Shown: positions 51,781 to 59,337 of the stretch, in pieces
Position numbering within the stretch: the first letter of the stretch is position 1
Layout: each line of letters starts with the position of its first letter
From: Saccharothrix longispora
Lineage (GTDB): Bacteria > Actinomycetota > Actinomycetes > Mycobacteriales > Pseudonocardiaceae
Assembly: GCF_030852425.1 (NCBI RefSeq)
Contig: NZ_NSDM01000005.1
Location: 60,328-124,327, forward strand
DNA: 64,000 nt
Direction of reading: 5' to 3'
Translations under genes and position numbers: made by a program
The notes under the pieces: generated by a model
What the model was told of the DNA's origin: nothing
The model's input: the letters and a program-made list of their open reading frames with translations, nothing else
Database searches by the model: none

Positions 51781-53106
51781 TCAGGCGAGGTGGGGGACGC
51801 TGGCGATCAGGTCGGCGTCCGAACGCGGACGGCTGTCCGGCTCGGACCCCGCCCGACCGGCCAGCAGGTCTTCGACGATCTCGGCCGCGCGGATGGCGAG
51901 CACGCTGATCAGCGAGTCGGCGATGCCGTGCGTGGCCTCGTTGACGCCCTGGAGGTAGACCCGGGCGGACACCGTGCCGGGCAGGGCCATCCGGTAGTTG
52001 CGCGTGACGGTGAACTCCTCGACGCCGATGGTGGCGGCCAGCGACCGGGTCAGCGCGGGCTGCTGCTTGGCGAAGCCGGTGCCGAGCATCACGACGTCGC
52101 ACCGCAGCTGCTCGGGCTCCCCCGACTTGCGGTCGACCAGGGTCAGCACGACCTCGTCGCCGTCCAGCCGGGCGCCGGCCACCTCGGCCATGGGGATCAT
52201 GTGCATGCGCTGGGTGCCGGTCAGCTTCTCCAGGTACATCGTCCGGTAGAGGTTCTCCAACATGGACGGTGCGAGCCCGGAGTAGTTGGTCCGGTGCATC
52301 TCCGCGAGCAGCTGCTCGCGGGCCGCCGGCTGCGCGGCGTGGAAGGTGTCCACGAACGACGGGTAGAACAGCTCGTTGGTGAACTTGCTGCTCTCGTAGC
52401 CGTTGAGCCCGATGGACCGCATCACCATGGTCACCCGGGCGTTGGGCAGGGCCTGGTGGGAGGTCCACAGCATCTCCGCCGCGCTCTGCGCGCCGCCCAC
52501 GACCACGATCCGGTGCTCGGCCTCGGGGTCCAGCTCGGCGAAGCGCCCGAGGAACTCGGTGCTGTGGATGACCCGTTCCCGGGGCAGCCCGGCGAACGCC
52601 ACCGGCACGTGGGGGTCGCGGCCCGCGCCGACGACGAGGTCGCGGCACCGCACGGTGCCGCCGTCGGCGAACCGCACCAGCCAGCCGACGACCTCGCCCG
52701 CCACCACGTCACCCGGCTCGACCGCGACGACCCGGCGGCCGTGCTGGACCCGCACCGCGGTCAGCGACCGGGCGACCCAGCTCAGGTAGTCGGAGATCTC
52801 CAGCCGGTAGGGGGTGAAGGTGCCGAGGTTGATGAACTCGTCCAGCCTGCCGATCGAGTGCAGGTAGTTGACGAAGGAGAACTCGCTGCGCGGGTTGCGC
52901 AGGGTCACGAGGTCCTTGAGGAAGGACACCTGGCTCTGCGACCAGGGCAGCAGCATCCCCCGCTGCCAGGCGACGTCCTCGTGCTGCTCGACGATCAGCG
53001 AGCGGGCGGCGAGGTCGGGGGCCAGTTCCTCCAGCGCCACGGCCAGCGCGAGGTTGGCGGGCCCCGCACCGATCGCCAGCAGTTCTACATCCTGGTGGTC
53101 CAACAC
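51781..53106 (-). CDS. Lysine/ornithine N-hydroxylating flavin monooxygenase
   Basis: The 441-residue enzyme shows the FAD motif LAIGAGPANLAL (13-18 GAGPAN), LPWSQSQVSFLKDLVTLRNP, EFSFVNYLHSIGRL, the NADPH motif VVVGGAQSAAEM, and the C-terminal NEATHGIADSLISVLA of SidA/IucD/PvdA-type enzymes. It hydroxylates the side-chain amine of lysine or ornithine. The neighbouring cupin and MetRS-like genes point to N6-hydroxylysine as a hydrazine precursor, like Spb38 and Tri26, rather than to a siderophore. GTG 53106 has GGGAG upstream. It is first in the main operon after a 325-base gap with a promoter. Confidence 0.93.
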   Translation of the reverse strand: MLDHQDVELLAIGAGPANLALAVALEELAPDLAARSLIVEQHEDVAWQRGMLLPWSQSQVSFLKDLVTLRNPRSEFSFVNYLHSIGRLDEFINLGTFTPYRLEISDYLSWVARSLTAVRVQHGRRVVAVEPGDVVAGEVVGWLVRFADGGTVRCRDLVVGAGRDPHVPVAFAGLPRERVIHSTEFLGRFAELDPEAEHRIVVVGGAQSAAEMLWTSHQALPNARVTMVMRSIGLNGYESSKFTNELFYPSFVDTFHAAQPAAREQLLAEMHRTNYSGLAPSMLENLYRTMYLEKLTGTQRMHMIPMAEVAGARLDGDEVVLTLVDRKSGEPEQLRCDVVMLGTGFAKQQPALTRSLAATIGVEEFTVTRNYRMALPGTVSARVYLQGVNEATHGIADSLISVLAIRAAEIVEDLLAGRAGSEPDSRPRSDADLIASVPHLA

Positions 53107-53431
53107 GTTTCTCCCAGACTTGAAGGGGGTGGCGGCGCGATGGCGACACCACCGCAGGGCAGACCGGCAGAAAATCTCGACAGGAAGGGATTCGTCCGGT
53201 CCGCCGGCGGCGGGAAAATGTTCCCGCGCCAGGAAGTCGGTGACAGCCGTTTCGGCTTGCCGATGGAACGTAAATGCTCCGGCAGCCCGGCACAAGGATT
53301 TTGCGACGACCCGGGATCGGGTCGATAGGGAAAGCTTATCCGCCCGGTCACCGGTTTTTCGGGCAGCCCGAATCAGCCCGCGAGCCGGGATGACTTTCCC
53401 ACGGGTAGGACGAAAAAATCCTTCAGTAAAT
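53107..53431 (-). promoter_or_regulatory. Promoter region of the N-hydroxylase-cupin-MetRS operon
   Basis: On the minus strand, TTGTGC (53295-53290) and TACGTT (53272-53267) are spaced by 17 bases, a good vegetative-type promoter. About 40 bases downstream, CGGGAA-AATG-TTCCCG (53211-53226) is a perfect 6-4-6 inverted repeat, an operator candidate in the leader. The leader to the GTG is about 150 bases and locally AT-richer. A TTCGGG-CTG-CCCGAA hairpin at about 53358-53372 may help end the upstream flavoenzyme transcript. No gene is seen here. Confidence 0.55.
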
Positions 53432-54463
53432 TCAGAGGGTGTTCAGGAGGTCACTCGCCGCACTCCGACTGGCCGCGACGACGGTTTTCACCGCGCCACC
53501 GCTGCCCCCGGTGAAGGTGAACACACCGGGCCGCCCTCCCACCGGGCGGAGCCGCAGACCCCCGGGCGAGCCGTAGCAGTCGAACGAGGCCACCACGCGT
53601 TCCGGCACCGGGTCGCGGGCGGTGACGCCCAACCTGTCCCGGGCGACGTCGAGCACCCGGCCGGCCAGCGCCGGATCGGGCCGCACCGCCTCCGGCGCGA
53701 CGTCCCACCGGTCACAGCCCAGGCCGAGCAGGGACGTGCCCGCGCCCCACGGCCTGCCGTACAGGCCGGTGTCGTCGTCCACGAACGAACCCAGCCCCGG
53801 CAGCGGGATGCGGTAGACGCCGTACTGGATCTGCTTGGTGCGCAACGTCCCACCGTGCTCGACGAGCCGGGGCGTCCACGCGCCGGCCGCCACGACCAGC
53901 ACGTCGTAGCGCCGGTCGGCGCCGTCCGACGTCCGCACCGCCGGCCCGTCCCGCACCGAGGCGACGCCGGTCCGCACCACCTCGACGCCGTGGTCGGCGG
54001 ACCAGTCCAGGGCCCTGCCCCGCAGCCGGTCCGGCGACAGGTAGCCCGCGTGGCGCTCGACCACGCCGACCGCGTCCTCCCGCACGCCCCGCAGGCCGTA
54101 GTCGCGCCGCAGGCGGGCCGCGTCGACGAGTTCCGCGGAGCCCGGCAGCCGTTCCGCCAGGGCGTGCACGGACCGCGCCGGGTCGGCGTCGTCCGACAGC
54201 ACGTACAGCGAGCCGATCTCCCGGTAACCGCTCCACTCCCGCAACCGGGCGTCGGCGCGCAGCTCGGCGAGGCTCTCCGCCGCCACCGCCCCCGCGTCCG
54301 GGTCGGGCTCGAAGCCGCGCACCAGGCCACCCGACACCGCGGAGGCGTCCGCGGTCCCCTGCCCACCGGTCAGGACCTCCACCCGCAGCCGGTCGGAGGC
54401 CTCCCGCAACCGCCAGGCCAGCAGCGCCCCCGCCAGCCCCCCGCCGACCACCCCGACCCTCAC
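53432..54463 (-). CDS. DAO/glycine-oxidase-type FAD oxidoreductase
   Basis: The 343-residue flavoprotein starts RVGVVGGGLAGALLAWRL (GxGxxG) and follows the DAO family layout: DASAVSGGLVRGFEP, YDVLVVAAGAWTPRL and a C-terminal FTFTGGSGGAVKT. In s56-p1 and triacsin pathways a similar enzyme (Spb39, Tri27) oxidises the lysine-glycine hydrazine and frees hydrazinoacetic acid. GTG 54463 is chosen because it begins the Rossmann motif and overlaps the upstream small ORF stop (GTGA); longer starts at 54511/54520 run inside that ORF. Confidence 0.9.
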   Translation of the reverse strand: MRVGVVGGGLAGALLAWRLREASDRLRVEVLTGGQGTADASAVSGGLVRGFEPDPDAGAVAAESLAELRADARLREWSGYREIGSLYVLSDDADPARSVHALAERLPGSAELVDAARLRRDYGLRGVREDAVGVVERHAGYLSPDRLRGRALDWSADHGVEVVRTGVASVRDGPAVRTSDGADRRYDVLVVAAGAWTPRLVEHGGTLRTKQIQYGVYRIPLPGLGSFVDDDTGLYGRPWGAGTSLLGLGCDRWDVAPEAVRPDPALAGRVLDVARDRLGVTARDPVPERVVASFDCYGSPGGLRLRPVGGRPGVFTFTGGSGGAVKTVVAASRSAASDLLNTL

Positions 54464-54609
54464 CTCGGGCCACCGGTCCCGCGGGGCACCGCCGCCGAAA
54501 CCCGGAGGCACATTTTCCAACCGCTCTTGAAACTCTGGGTGATCGTCCGGTCACGGTAGCCGGATAATGATCCCCAAAACACCGTTTCAAGATCAGACAA
54601 ACTGCACAT
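54460..54609 (-). CDS. 49-residue small ORF coupled to the flavoenzyme
   Basis: ATG 54609 follows a strong GAGGAGGGGGAG at 6 bases and a TTGACT-N16-TACGAT promoter. The frame encodes MCSLSDLETVFWGSL, then TITQSFKSGWKMCLRV, and stops in the GTGA that starts the flavoenzyme. No family is recognised; the last part is Arg/Gly/Pro-rich. An inverted repeat (54525-54592) lies inside it. It could be a translational-coupling leader, an attenuator peptide or a small protein of the pathway. Confidence 0.5.
   Translation of the reverse strand: MCSLSDLETVFWGSLSGYRDRTITQSFKSGWKMCLRVSAAVPRGTGGPR
54525..54592. repeat. Inverted repeat TCTTGAAAC / GTTTCAAGA inside the small ORF
   Basis: Nine-base arms at 54525-54533 and 54584-54592 match perfectly, with a GGAT-AATG-ATCC element (54562-54573) between them. 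They could form a long RNA hairpin affecting translation or serve as two regulator half-sites. Confidence 0.5.
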
Positions 54610-54637
54610 GCACCGCTCCCCCTCCTCGAGTAAGCAG

Positions 54638-54665
54638 ATCGTAGGCACACCCCGAACAAAGTCAA
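54638..54665 (-). promoter_or_regulatory. Promoter of the small ORF and flavoenzyme
   Basis: On the minus strand TTGACT (54665-54660), 16 bases, TACGAT (54643-54638). This is close to the consensus for the principal sigma factor and the best promoter seen in the window. Transcription would start near 54631, 22 bases before the small ORF ATG. Confidence 0.7.
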
Positions 54666-55008
54666 CGATCTTCCCGAACAGTCGACGACAAGCCCATCAG
54701 CAACTCTTATGGGATCCCATCGGCCGACGTGCGCACACCGGAGAAGAGGCGCGCGCGGGAAGTGGGATACACCCGGAACGAAGACGGCCCGGACGACCCG
54801 AATATCGGCCGGGCCATTCGAAGACCCGACCGGGGCACCGCGCCGACAGCCGTCCCGGTGGCGCAAACCCGGAGGAGGCTAACCTCGCGCCGGCGCGCCG
54901 AACAACGGCCAACCGGGGGGTTGGCCGACAGTGAGCGACCAATTACGGGCGCACCGGGTTTCGCGGCACGGCACACCACCCGGCCGTCCGGCCCTACGAT
55001 CCCGTGTC
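54666..55008. promoter_or_regulatory. Divergent intergenic region with palindromes and a leaderless-type -10
   Basis: ATGGGATCCCAT (54709-54720) is a perfect palindrome behind the small ORF promoter. CGGCCAACC-GGGG-GGTTGGCCG (54906-54927) is a perfect 9-4-9 hairpin. TACGAT (54995-55000) lies 8 bases before GTG 55009, the arrangement of leaderless actinobacterial genes. No coding frame is convincing here. Confidence 0.55.
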
Positions 55009-55527
55009 GTGACGATGAACCTGACCCACCTGGCCGAGCTGTCCAGCGTCGACGACGACTACCGCCACTACCCCAAGGAAGTCGTCGCCCTTCCCGAGCA
55101 CGACGTGGTCCTGCCCGACGCCCACCTCAAGTGGTACGAGGTGCGCAAGCCCGACGCCGTCGTCGACCCGGCCGTGCGCGCGCAGGGCGAGGAGTTCCTG
55201 CGCGCCGAGGTGGCGGCCGGCAACCTGCGGATCTCCGGCGAGCTGGGGTTCGCGATCCACCACCTCTGCGGCGAGTCGTTCCACTTCCTCATCGCCTGCA
55301 CGTGGCGCTACAACAACGAGATGTGGCAGACGGTCTACTACCGGGAGACCACCGAGCACGAGCAGTTCCGCCGTCTGGAGCAGGGCACCCACATGGAGGT
55401 CATCTGCGTGTGGGAGATGGGGGCGGTCCTGCACGAACGCCAGGCGTGGACGCGCTTCCTCTACTCGGCGCGGGACGACGAGGCCAAGGCGGCGTACCTG
55501 GCCGACCGGTTCAACGGAACCGTGTAG
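55009..55527 (+). CDS. Uncharacterised protein divergent from the biosynthetic operon
   Basis: The 172-residue cytoplasmic protein reads NLTHLAELSSVDDDYRHYPKE, then HHLCGESFHFLIACTWRYNNEMWQTVYYRE and MEVICVWEMGAVLHERQAW. It is rich in Trp, His, Tyr and Glu, with no signal or membrane segment. I do not recognise a family; the conserved-looking aromatic and His residues suggest a ligand-binding or enzymatic alpha/beta fold. TACGAT just upstream and no Shine-Dalgarno suggest a leaderless GTG start; ATG 55015 is possible. Its position suggests, but does not prove, a role in the pathway. Confidence 0.7.
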   Translation: MTMNLTHLAELSSVDDDYRHYPKEVVALPEHDVVLPDAHLKWYEVRKPDAVVDPAVRAQGEEFLRAEVAAGNLRISGELGFAIHHLCGESFHFLIACTWRYNNEMWQTVYYRETTEHEQFRRLEQGTHMEVICVWEMGAVLHERQAWTRFLYSARDDEAKAAYLADRFNGTV

Positions 55528-55645
55528 CGGTGCCCGCCACCCGACCGGGACGCGGTTGCCCGATCGGGTGGCGGCGGTCGATCGCGCGGCGGGCCACCCC
55601 GCGCGGGCCGCGGCCGGCTCGTCGTCGAGGGGCCGCGGTCGCGCG

Positions 55646-56533
55646 TCACAGGGGTTTCGCGGCGCGTGCTTCCCGCCGGGCGTCGGCGAGCCGGGCGCAC
55701 CGCCGGCTCAGCCGCTCCACCTGTGGCAGCAGGGTGGCCGGGTCCTGTTCCGCGGACGCCATCAGGCGGGCGTAGTCGGCGACCAGGTGCCGGTGTTCGT
55801 CGGGCGCGCGGCCGGGGTGGTCGCGGTCCAGGGCGACGATCTGCTGCGCCAGCACGGCGGACGCCGCGTTCAGGGTGGCGCGGGTGTCGGTGTCGGTGGC
55901 ACGGCGCGCGCCGAGGTCCGCGACCGCCGTGCCCGCCCGGCGTGCTCCGAAGTACAGGCCCGCCGCGCCGACGACCACGCCGGCGAGCGCGGCGCCCGCG
56001 ATCAGGTAGCGGGGCAGGGACGGGCTGACGACCCGCGCACCGTCGGGCACGGTGCCCGCCCGCACCAGCAGGTCGTAGTTGACGGCGACGACCTTCAGCG
56101 CCTCCAGCGGCCGGTCGGGGAACTGGTCGACGCCGCGGGCGATGGTCATCTCGGCCACGACGGCCTTGCCGAAGTTCTCGTCGTCGCGCCCCGGCAGCAG
56201 GGCGCAGCCGTAGCGGTCGTAGTCGTCGCCGTCGACGCCCTCGCGGCTGAGCACGAGCACCACGGTGCCCTCGGCGGCGCCGTCCACGGCGCGGCACGCC
56301 GAACGCAGGTCCTCCGCGCCCGGTTCCAGGAACACCACGACGAGCCTGCGGTTGCCGAGGACGCGTTCGGCGGCGGCCTCGTCGAGGTCGACGCCCGGCG
56401 CGGCGTACACCGACGAGCCCCGCACGTCGCGGGCGATGGGACCGTCGAACGCACCGCCGGTCCACGTCGCCCAGCCCGCGAGCAGCAGGCAGCCGAGGAC
56501 GGCCAGGCCGAACGGGGTGGTCAGCCGCTTCAC
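55646..56533 (-). CDS. Membrane protein, third gene of the DUF6403 operon
   Basis: The 295-residue protein has an N-terminal helix (PFGLAVLGCLLLAGWATW), an external domain of about 150 residues (VVVFLEPGAEDLRSACRAVDG, VVAEMTIARGVDQFPDRPLEALKVVAVNYDLLV), a second helix (LIAGAALAGVVVGAAGLYF) and a cytosolic helical tail. It resembles its upstream neighbour in layout (helix, external domain, helix, cytosolic helices). GTG 56533 overlaps that gene's stop by four bases. Function unknown. Confidence 0.75.
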   Translation of the reverse strand: MKRLTTPFGLAVLGCLLLAGWATWTGGAFDGPIARDVRGSSVYAAPGVDLDEAAAERVLGNRRLVVVFLEPGAEDLRSACRAVDGAAEGTVVLVLSREGVDGDDYDRYGCALLPGRDDENFGKAVVAEMTIARGVDQFPDRPLEALKVVAVNYDLLVRAGTVPDGARVVSPSLPRYLIAGAALAGVVVGAAGLYFGARRAGTAVADLGARRATDTDTRATLNAASAVLAQQIVALDRDHPGRAPDEHRHLVADYARLMASAEQDPATLLPQVERLSRRCARLADARREARAAKPL

Positions 56534-57861
56534 CACGCGCCTCCTCCGGTGTAGGCGCGCGGGCGGTAGTCGGGGCGGCCCAGGTGGCGGGCCACCTCGT
56601 CGAACTCGGCCTCGGCGGTGTCCAGCAGCGACCGGACGTGCGCGTCGGGCAGGTGCTCGGCGAGCGCGTCCCCCGCCGCGCGCAGGGCGCCGATGCCGCG
56701 GGTCAGGGCGGGGTCGCTCCTCCCGTCGGTCAGGCCCGACACCTCGATCGCCAGGGCGGTCAGGCGGGCGAGGCGACCCGGCGCGGCCGGCCCCGGCCGG
56801 TCGGCGCGACCGCGCGCGGACCGCGCGGACAGCACCAGGAACACCGCGACGCACGCCCCGAACAGCCACGGCAGCGCGGGCAGCGCCACCCGCAGCGGGT
56901 CGAACGGCACGTACGGCAGGGGTCGGTCGAACAGCCCCGCGTAGCGGATGTCGGTCACCCGGTCCAGCCACGCGCCGAGCACGGCGCGCTGCGGGTACGA
57001 GTACTTGCCGAGGCGTTCACCGAGCTGGCCGTAGAGGCTCGCCGCCGCCACGTCGGCGAACTGCGCCGCGTGCGGGCCGTCGTACTCGACCCAGTCGCCG
57101 TAGAGGACGACGACGGGCCGGTCCGGGAACCGGGCGGTCAGCGCCGGTCCGTAGCGCGGCACGGGGGCGCCGGCCTCCTGCCGGGGCAGCGCCGCGTACA
57201 GGGCGTCGCCGTCGGGGAACGCCGGCGACTCGGGCGCCCGCTCCAGCGTCGCGCCGGTGGCGACGTGCAGCCCGTCGGCCGCCAGGTCGGCCGCCACCGC
57301 GTCGACCTCGGCCGCCGTCGGTTCGCGCCACGTGACGGTGTCCGGGGCGTCGGGCGTCGGCTGGTCGCGGATCGCGGCGACGAGGCTGAGCAGCAGGTGG
57401 GTCACGTCGCCGGTGGCGAACTGGGCGCGCCACTCGGAGGTGCGGTCGGCGGCGGCGGCGTACCCGTCGCCGGTCACGTGGGTGCCGACGATCGTGACGG
57501 TGGCGTTCCCGACGTCGTTCACCCGGTCGCGCTCGGCTTCGTCCAGGCCGGGCGGGGCGACGAGCACGCGCACGTCGGCGTCGCCGATGGCGTCCCGCAC
57601 CGCGCGCTCGTCCCAGGTGGCGATCGAGCCCGGCAGCCGCACGACCTCGTCGTCCGCCACCATGGCCGTCATCTCCTCGACCGACGGGACGGTCGCGGTG
57701 CTCAACTCCCCCGCCGAGCCCTCCTCGATGCCGGGGCGGGACGGTGACTGCCCGTAGCTGACATCGACGCTCTGCCGCTGGGCCACCAGGAACACCACCA
57801 GCAGGACGGCCGCCGCGGCCAGGAACGCCCAGCGCAGCAGGTCGCGCGTGCGCTCAGCCAC
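56530..57861 (-). CDS. Membrane protein, second gene of the DUF6403 operon
   Basis: The 443-residue protein has an N-terminal helix (WAFLAAAAVLLVVFLVAQ), an external alpha/beta domain of about 290 residues (DVRVLVAPPGLDEAERDRVND, PVVVLYGDWVEYDGPHAAQF), a second helix (LPWLFGACVAVFLVL) and a cytosolic helical region. A TPM-like or solute-sensing fold is possible, but I do not recognise it. GTG 57861 overlaps the DUF6403 stop by eight bases. The three genes form one transcript. Confidence 0.75.
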   Translation of the reverse strand: MAERTRDLLRWAFLAAAAVLLVVFLVAQRQSVDVSYGQSPSRPGIEEGSAGELSTATVPSVEEMTAMVADDEVVRLPGSIATWDERAVRDAIGDADVRVLVAPPGLDEAERDRVNDVGNATVTIVGTHVTGDGYAAAADRTSEWRAQFATGDVTHLLLSLVAAIRDQPTPDAPDTVTWREPTAAEVDAVAADLAADGLHVATGATLERAPESPAFPDGDALYAALPRQEAGAPVPRYGPALTARFPDRPVVVLYGDWVEYDGPHAAQFADVAAASLYGQLGERLGKYSYPQRAVLGAWLDRVTDIRYAGLFDRPLPYVPFDPLRVALPALPWLFGACVAVFLVLSARSARGRADRPGPAAPGRLARLTALAIEVSGLTDGRSDPALTRGIGALRAAGDALAEHLPDAHVRSLLDTAEAEFDEVARHLGRPDYRPRAYTGGGAW

Positions 57862-58156
57862 CGGCGGCCTCCCGCCACAGCAGGTCGGCGCGGCGGGCGT
57901 CGGCCTCGGCGGAGGAGGCGGCGTCCGCCCCGCCGCGCTCGGCGGCGACGGTCTCGGCGCGGCTCAGCAGCCGTTCGGCCTCCTCGACCCGGACCGGCGA
58001 GGCGTCGCGGCTCACCGAGGCGGCGTCGATCGCAGCCCGCGCGGACGACCACGCCCGCCGCCGCTCCACGTCGCGGGCGCGCAGGCGGGGCACCAGCGCC
58101 GAGGCGGCCCCGGCGGCGGCGAGGACGACACCACCGAGCACCCATACCGCCCACAT
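57854..58156 (-). CDS. DUF6403 family small membrane protein
   Basis: The 100-residue protein has one N-terminal helix (AVWVLGGVVLAAAGAASALV) and a cytosolic helical domain (RRRAWSSARAAIDAASVSRDASP, VEEAERLLSRAE), which I recognise as DUF6403. ATG 58156 follows TTGGAG at 11 bases; GTG 58168 is possible. It leads a three-gene operon with overlapping ends. Function unknown. Confidence 0.75.
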   Translation of the reverse strand: MWAVWVLGGVVLAAAGAASALVPRLRARDVERRRAWSSARAAIDAASVSRDASPVRVEEAERLLSRAETVAAERGGADAASSAEADARRADLLWREAAGG

Positions 58157-58250
58157 GCGCCGCACCACTCCAACCGATCGTCACGCCCTCGCGCGCAAGC
58201 CTGCGGGTCGGCGCGGCCCGGCGGAAGGGGTCGTTCGACCGACAAGCGGC

Positions 58251-59294
58251 TCACCCGGGCGGCGGCGCGGTGCTGGCGCGCACGACCAGGCGCGTGGGCA
58301 CCAGGCTCGTCCCCGGCTCCACGTGCTGCTCGCGCACCTGCCGCAGCACCTGCTCCACGCACCGCCGCCCCACCTCGGTGAAGTCCTGGTGCACCGTGGT
58401 CAGGGGCGGGATGAAGGACGTCGCGTCCGGGATGTCGTCGAACCCGACCACGCTCACGTCGCCCGGGACGGTCCGGCCCCGCTCGTGGAACGCGCGCAGC
58501 AGCCCCAGCGCCATCTGGTCGTTCGCCGCGAACACCGCCGTGCACGCCGGGTCGTCGGCCAGCGCCAACCCGGTCCGGTAGCCGGACTCGGCCGACCAGT
58601 CGCCCCGGGACAGCGGGGGCACCGGACGTCCGGCCTCCGCCAGCACCCCGCGCCACGCCTCGGCCCGCCGTTCGGCGGCGAAGGACCCCTCCGGCCCCGC
58701 GACGTGCCGCACCGTGCGGTGCCCGAGGTCGAGCAGGTGCCGCACGGCCTGCCGCGCGCCGTCGCCCTGGTCGGTGTCCACGACGCTGTACCGGTCGCCG
58801 CCGTTGGAGTCCACGACCACCACCTGCACGCCGGGCGGCAGGGTGACCGTGGCCGCGTCGAGCAGGTGCACCTCCATGATGACGATCACCGCGTCGACCG
58901 CCAGCTCGCCGAGCCGGGTGAACGCGCCGAGCACGCCGTCCTGGGTGGGCACCGCGACCGGGATCAGCGTGATCGCGTAGCCCTCCTCGGCGGCGTGCTC
59001 GACGATGGCCTCCAGCGTCCGGCTGTTGCCGACCGTGGACAGCGTGAACAGGATGACGCCGATGGTGCGGAACTCGCCGTACTTCAGCGCGCGGGCCGCG
59101 CTGTTGGGCCGGTAGCCCAGCTGTCGCATGGCGTCCAGGACGTGCTGCCGGGTGGTGCCGACGACGCTCGGGTGGCCGTTGGACACGCGGGAGACCGTCT
59201 GCGCCGACACCCCGGCGAGGCGGGCGACGTCGGCCATGGACACGCCGCGCCGGCGACGGGGCGCGGCGGGGTCCTGCGGCGGGGTCCGCGTCAC
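58251..59294 (-). CDS. LacI-family repressor of the GH35 gene
   Basis: The 347-residue protein has a LacI headpiece (SMADVARLAGVSAQTVSRVSNGHPSV), hinge (RPNSAARALKYG) and sensor domain ending DQMALGLLRAFHERG, VVGFDDIPDATSFIPPLTTVHQDF. It follows the beta-galactosidase gene by 43 bases on the same strand. The palindrome at 61185-61202, upstream of the galactosidase, is the likely operator, so the repressor would be autoregulated. The inducer is probably a galactoside. Confidence 0.93.
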   Translation of the reverse strand: MTRTPPQDPAAPRRRRGVSMADVARLAGVSAQTVSRVSNGHPSVVGTTRQHVLDAMRQLGYRPNSAARALKYGEFRTIGVILFTLSTVGNSRTLEAIVEHAAEEGYAITLIPVAVPTQDGVLGAFTRLGELAVDAVIVIMEVHLLDAATVTLPPGVQVVVVDSNGGDRYSVVDTDQGDGARQAVRHLLDLGHRTVRHVAGPEGSFAAERRAEAWRGVLAEAGRPVPPLSRGDWSAESGYRTGLALADDPACTAVFAANDQMALGLLRAFHERGRTVPGDVSVVGFDDIPDATSFIPPLTTVHQDFTEVGRRCVEQVLRQVREQHVEPGTSLVPTRLVVRASTAPPPG

Positions 59295-59337
59295 GCCCGC
59301 CTCCCTCCTGCCCCCGTGCGGGCGTCCACCATAGCCG

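Noticed and set aside
53350..53380. Hairpin followed by an A/T run between the flavoenzyme and N-hydroxylase genes, considered as an intrinsic terminator
   Set aside because: For the leftward transcript the run after the stem is A, not U, so it is not a classical terminator; mentioned only as a possible helper hairpin.
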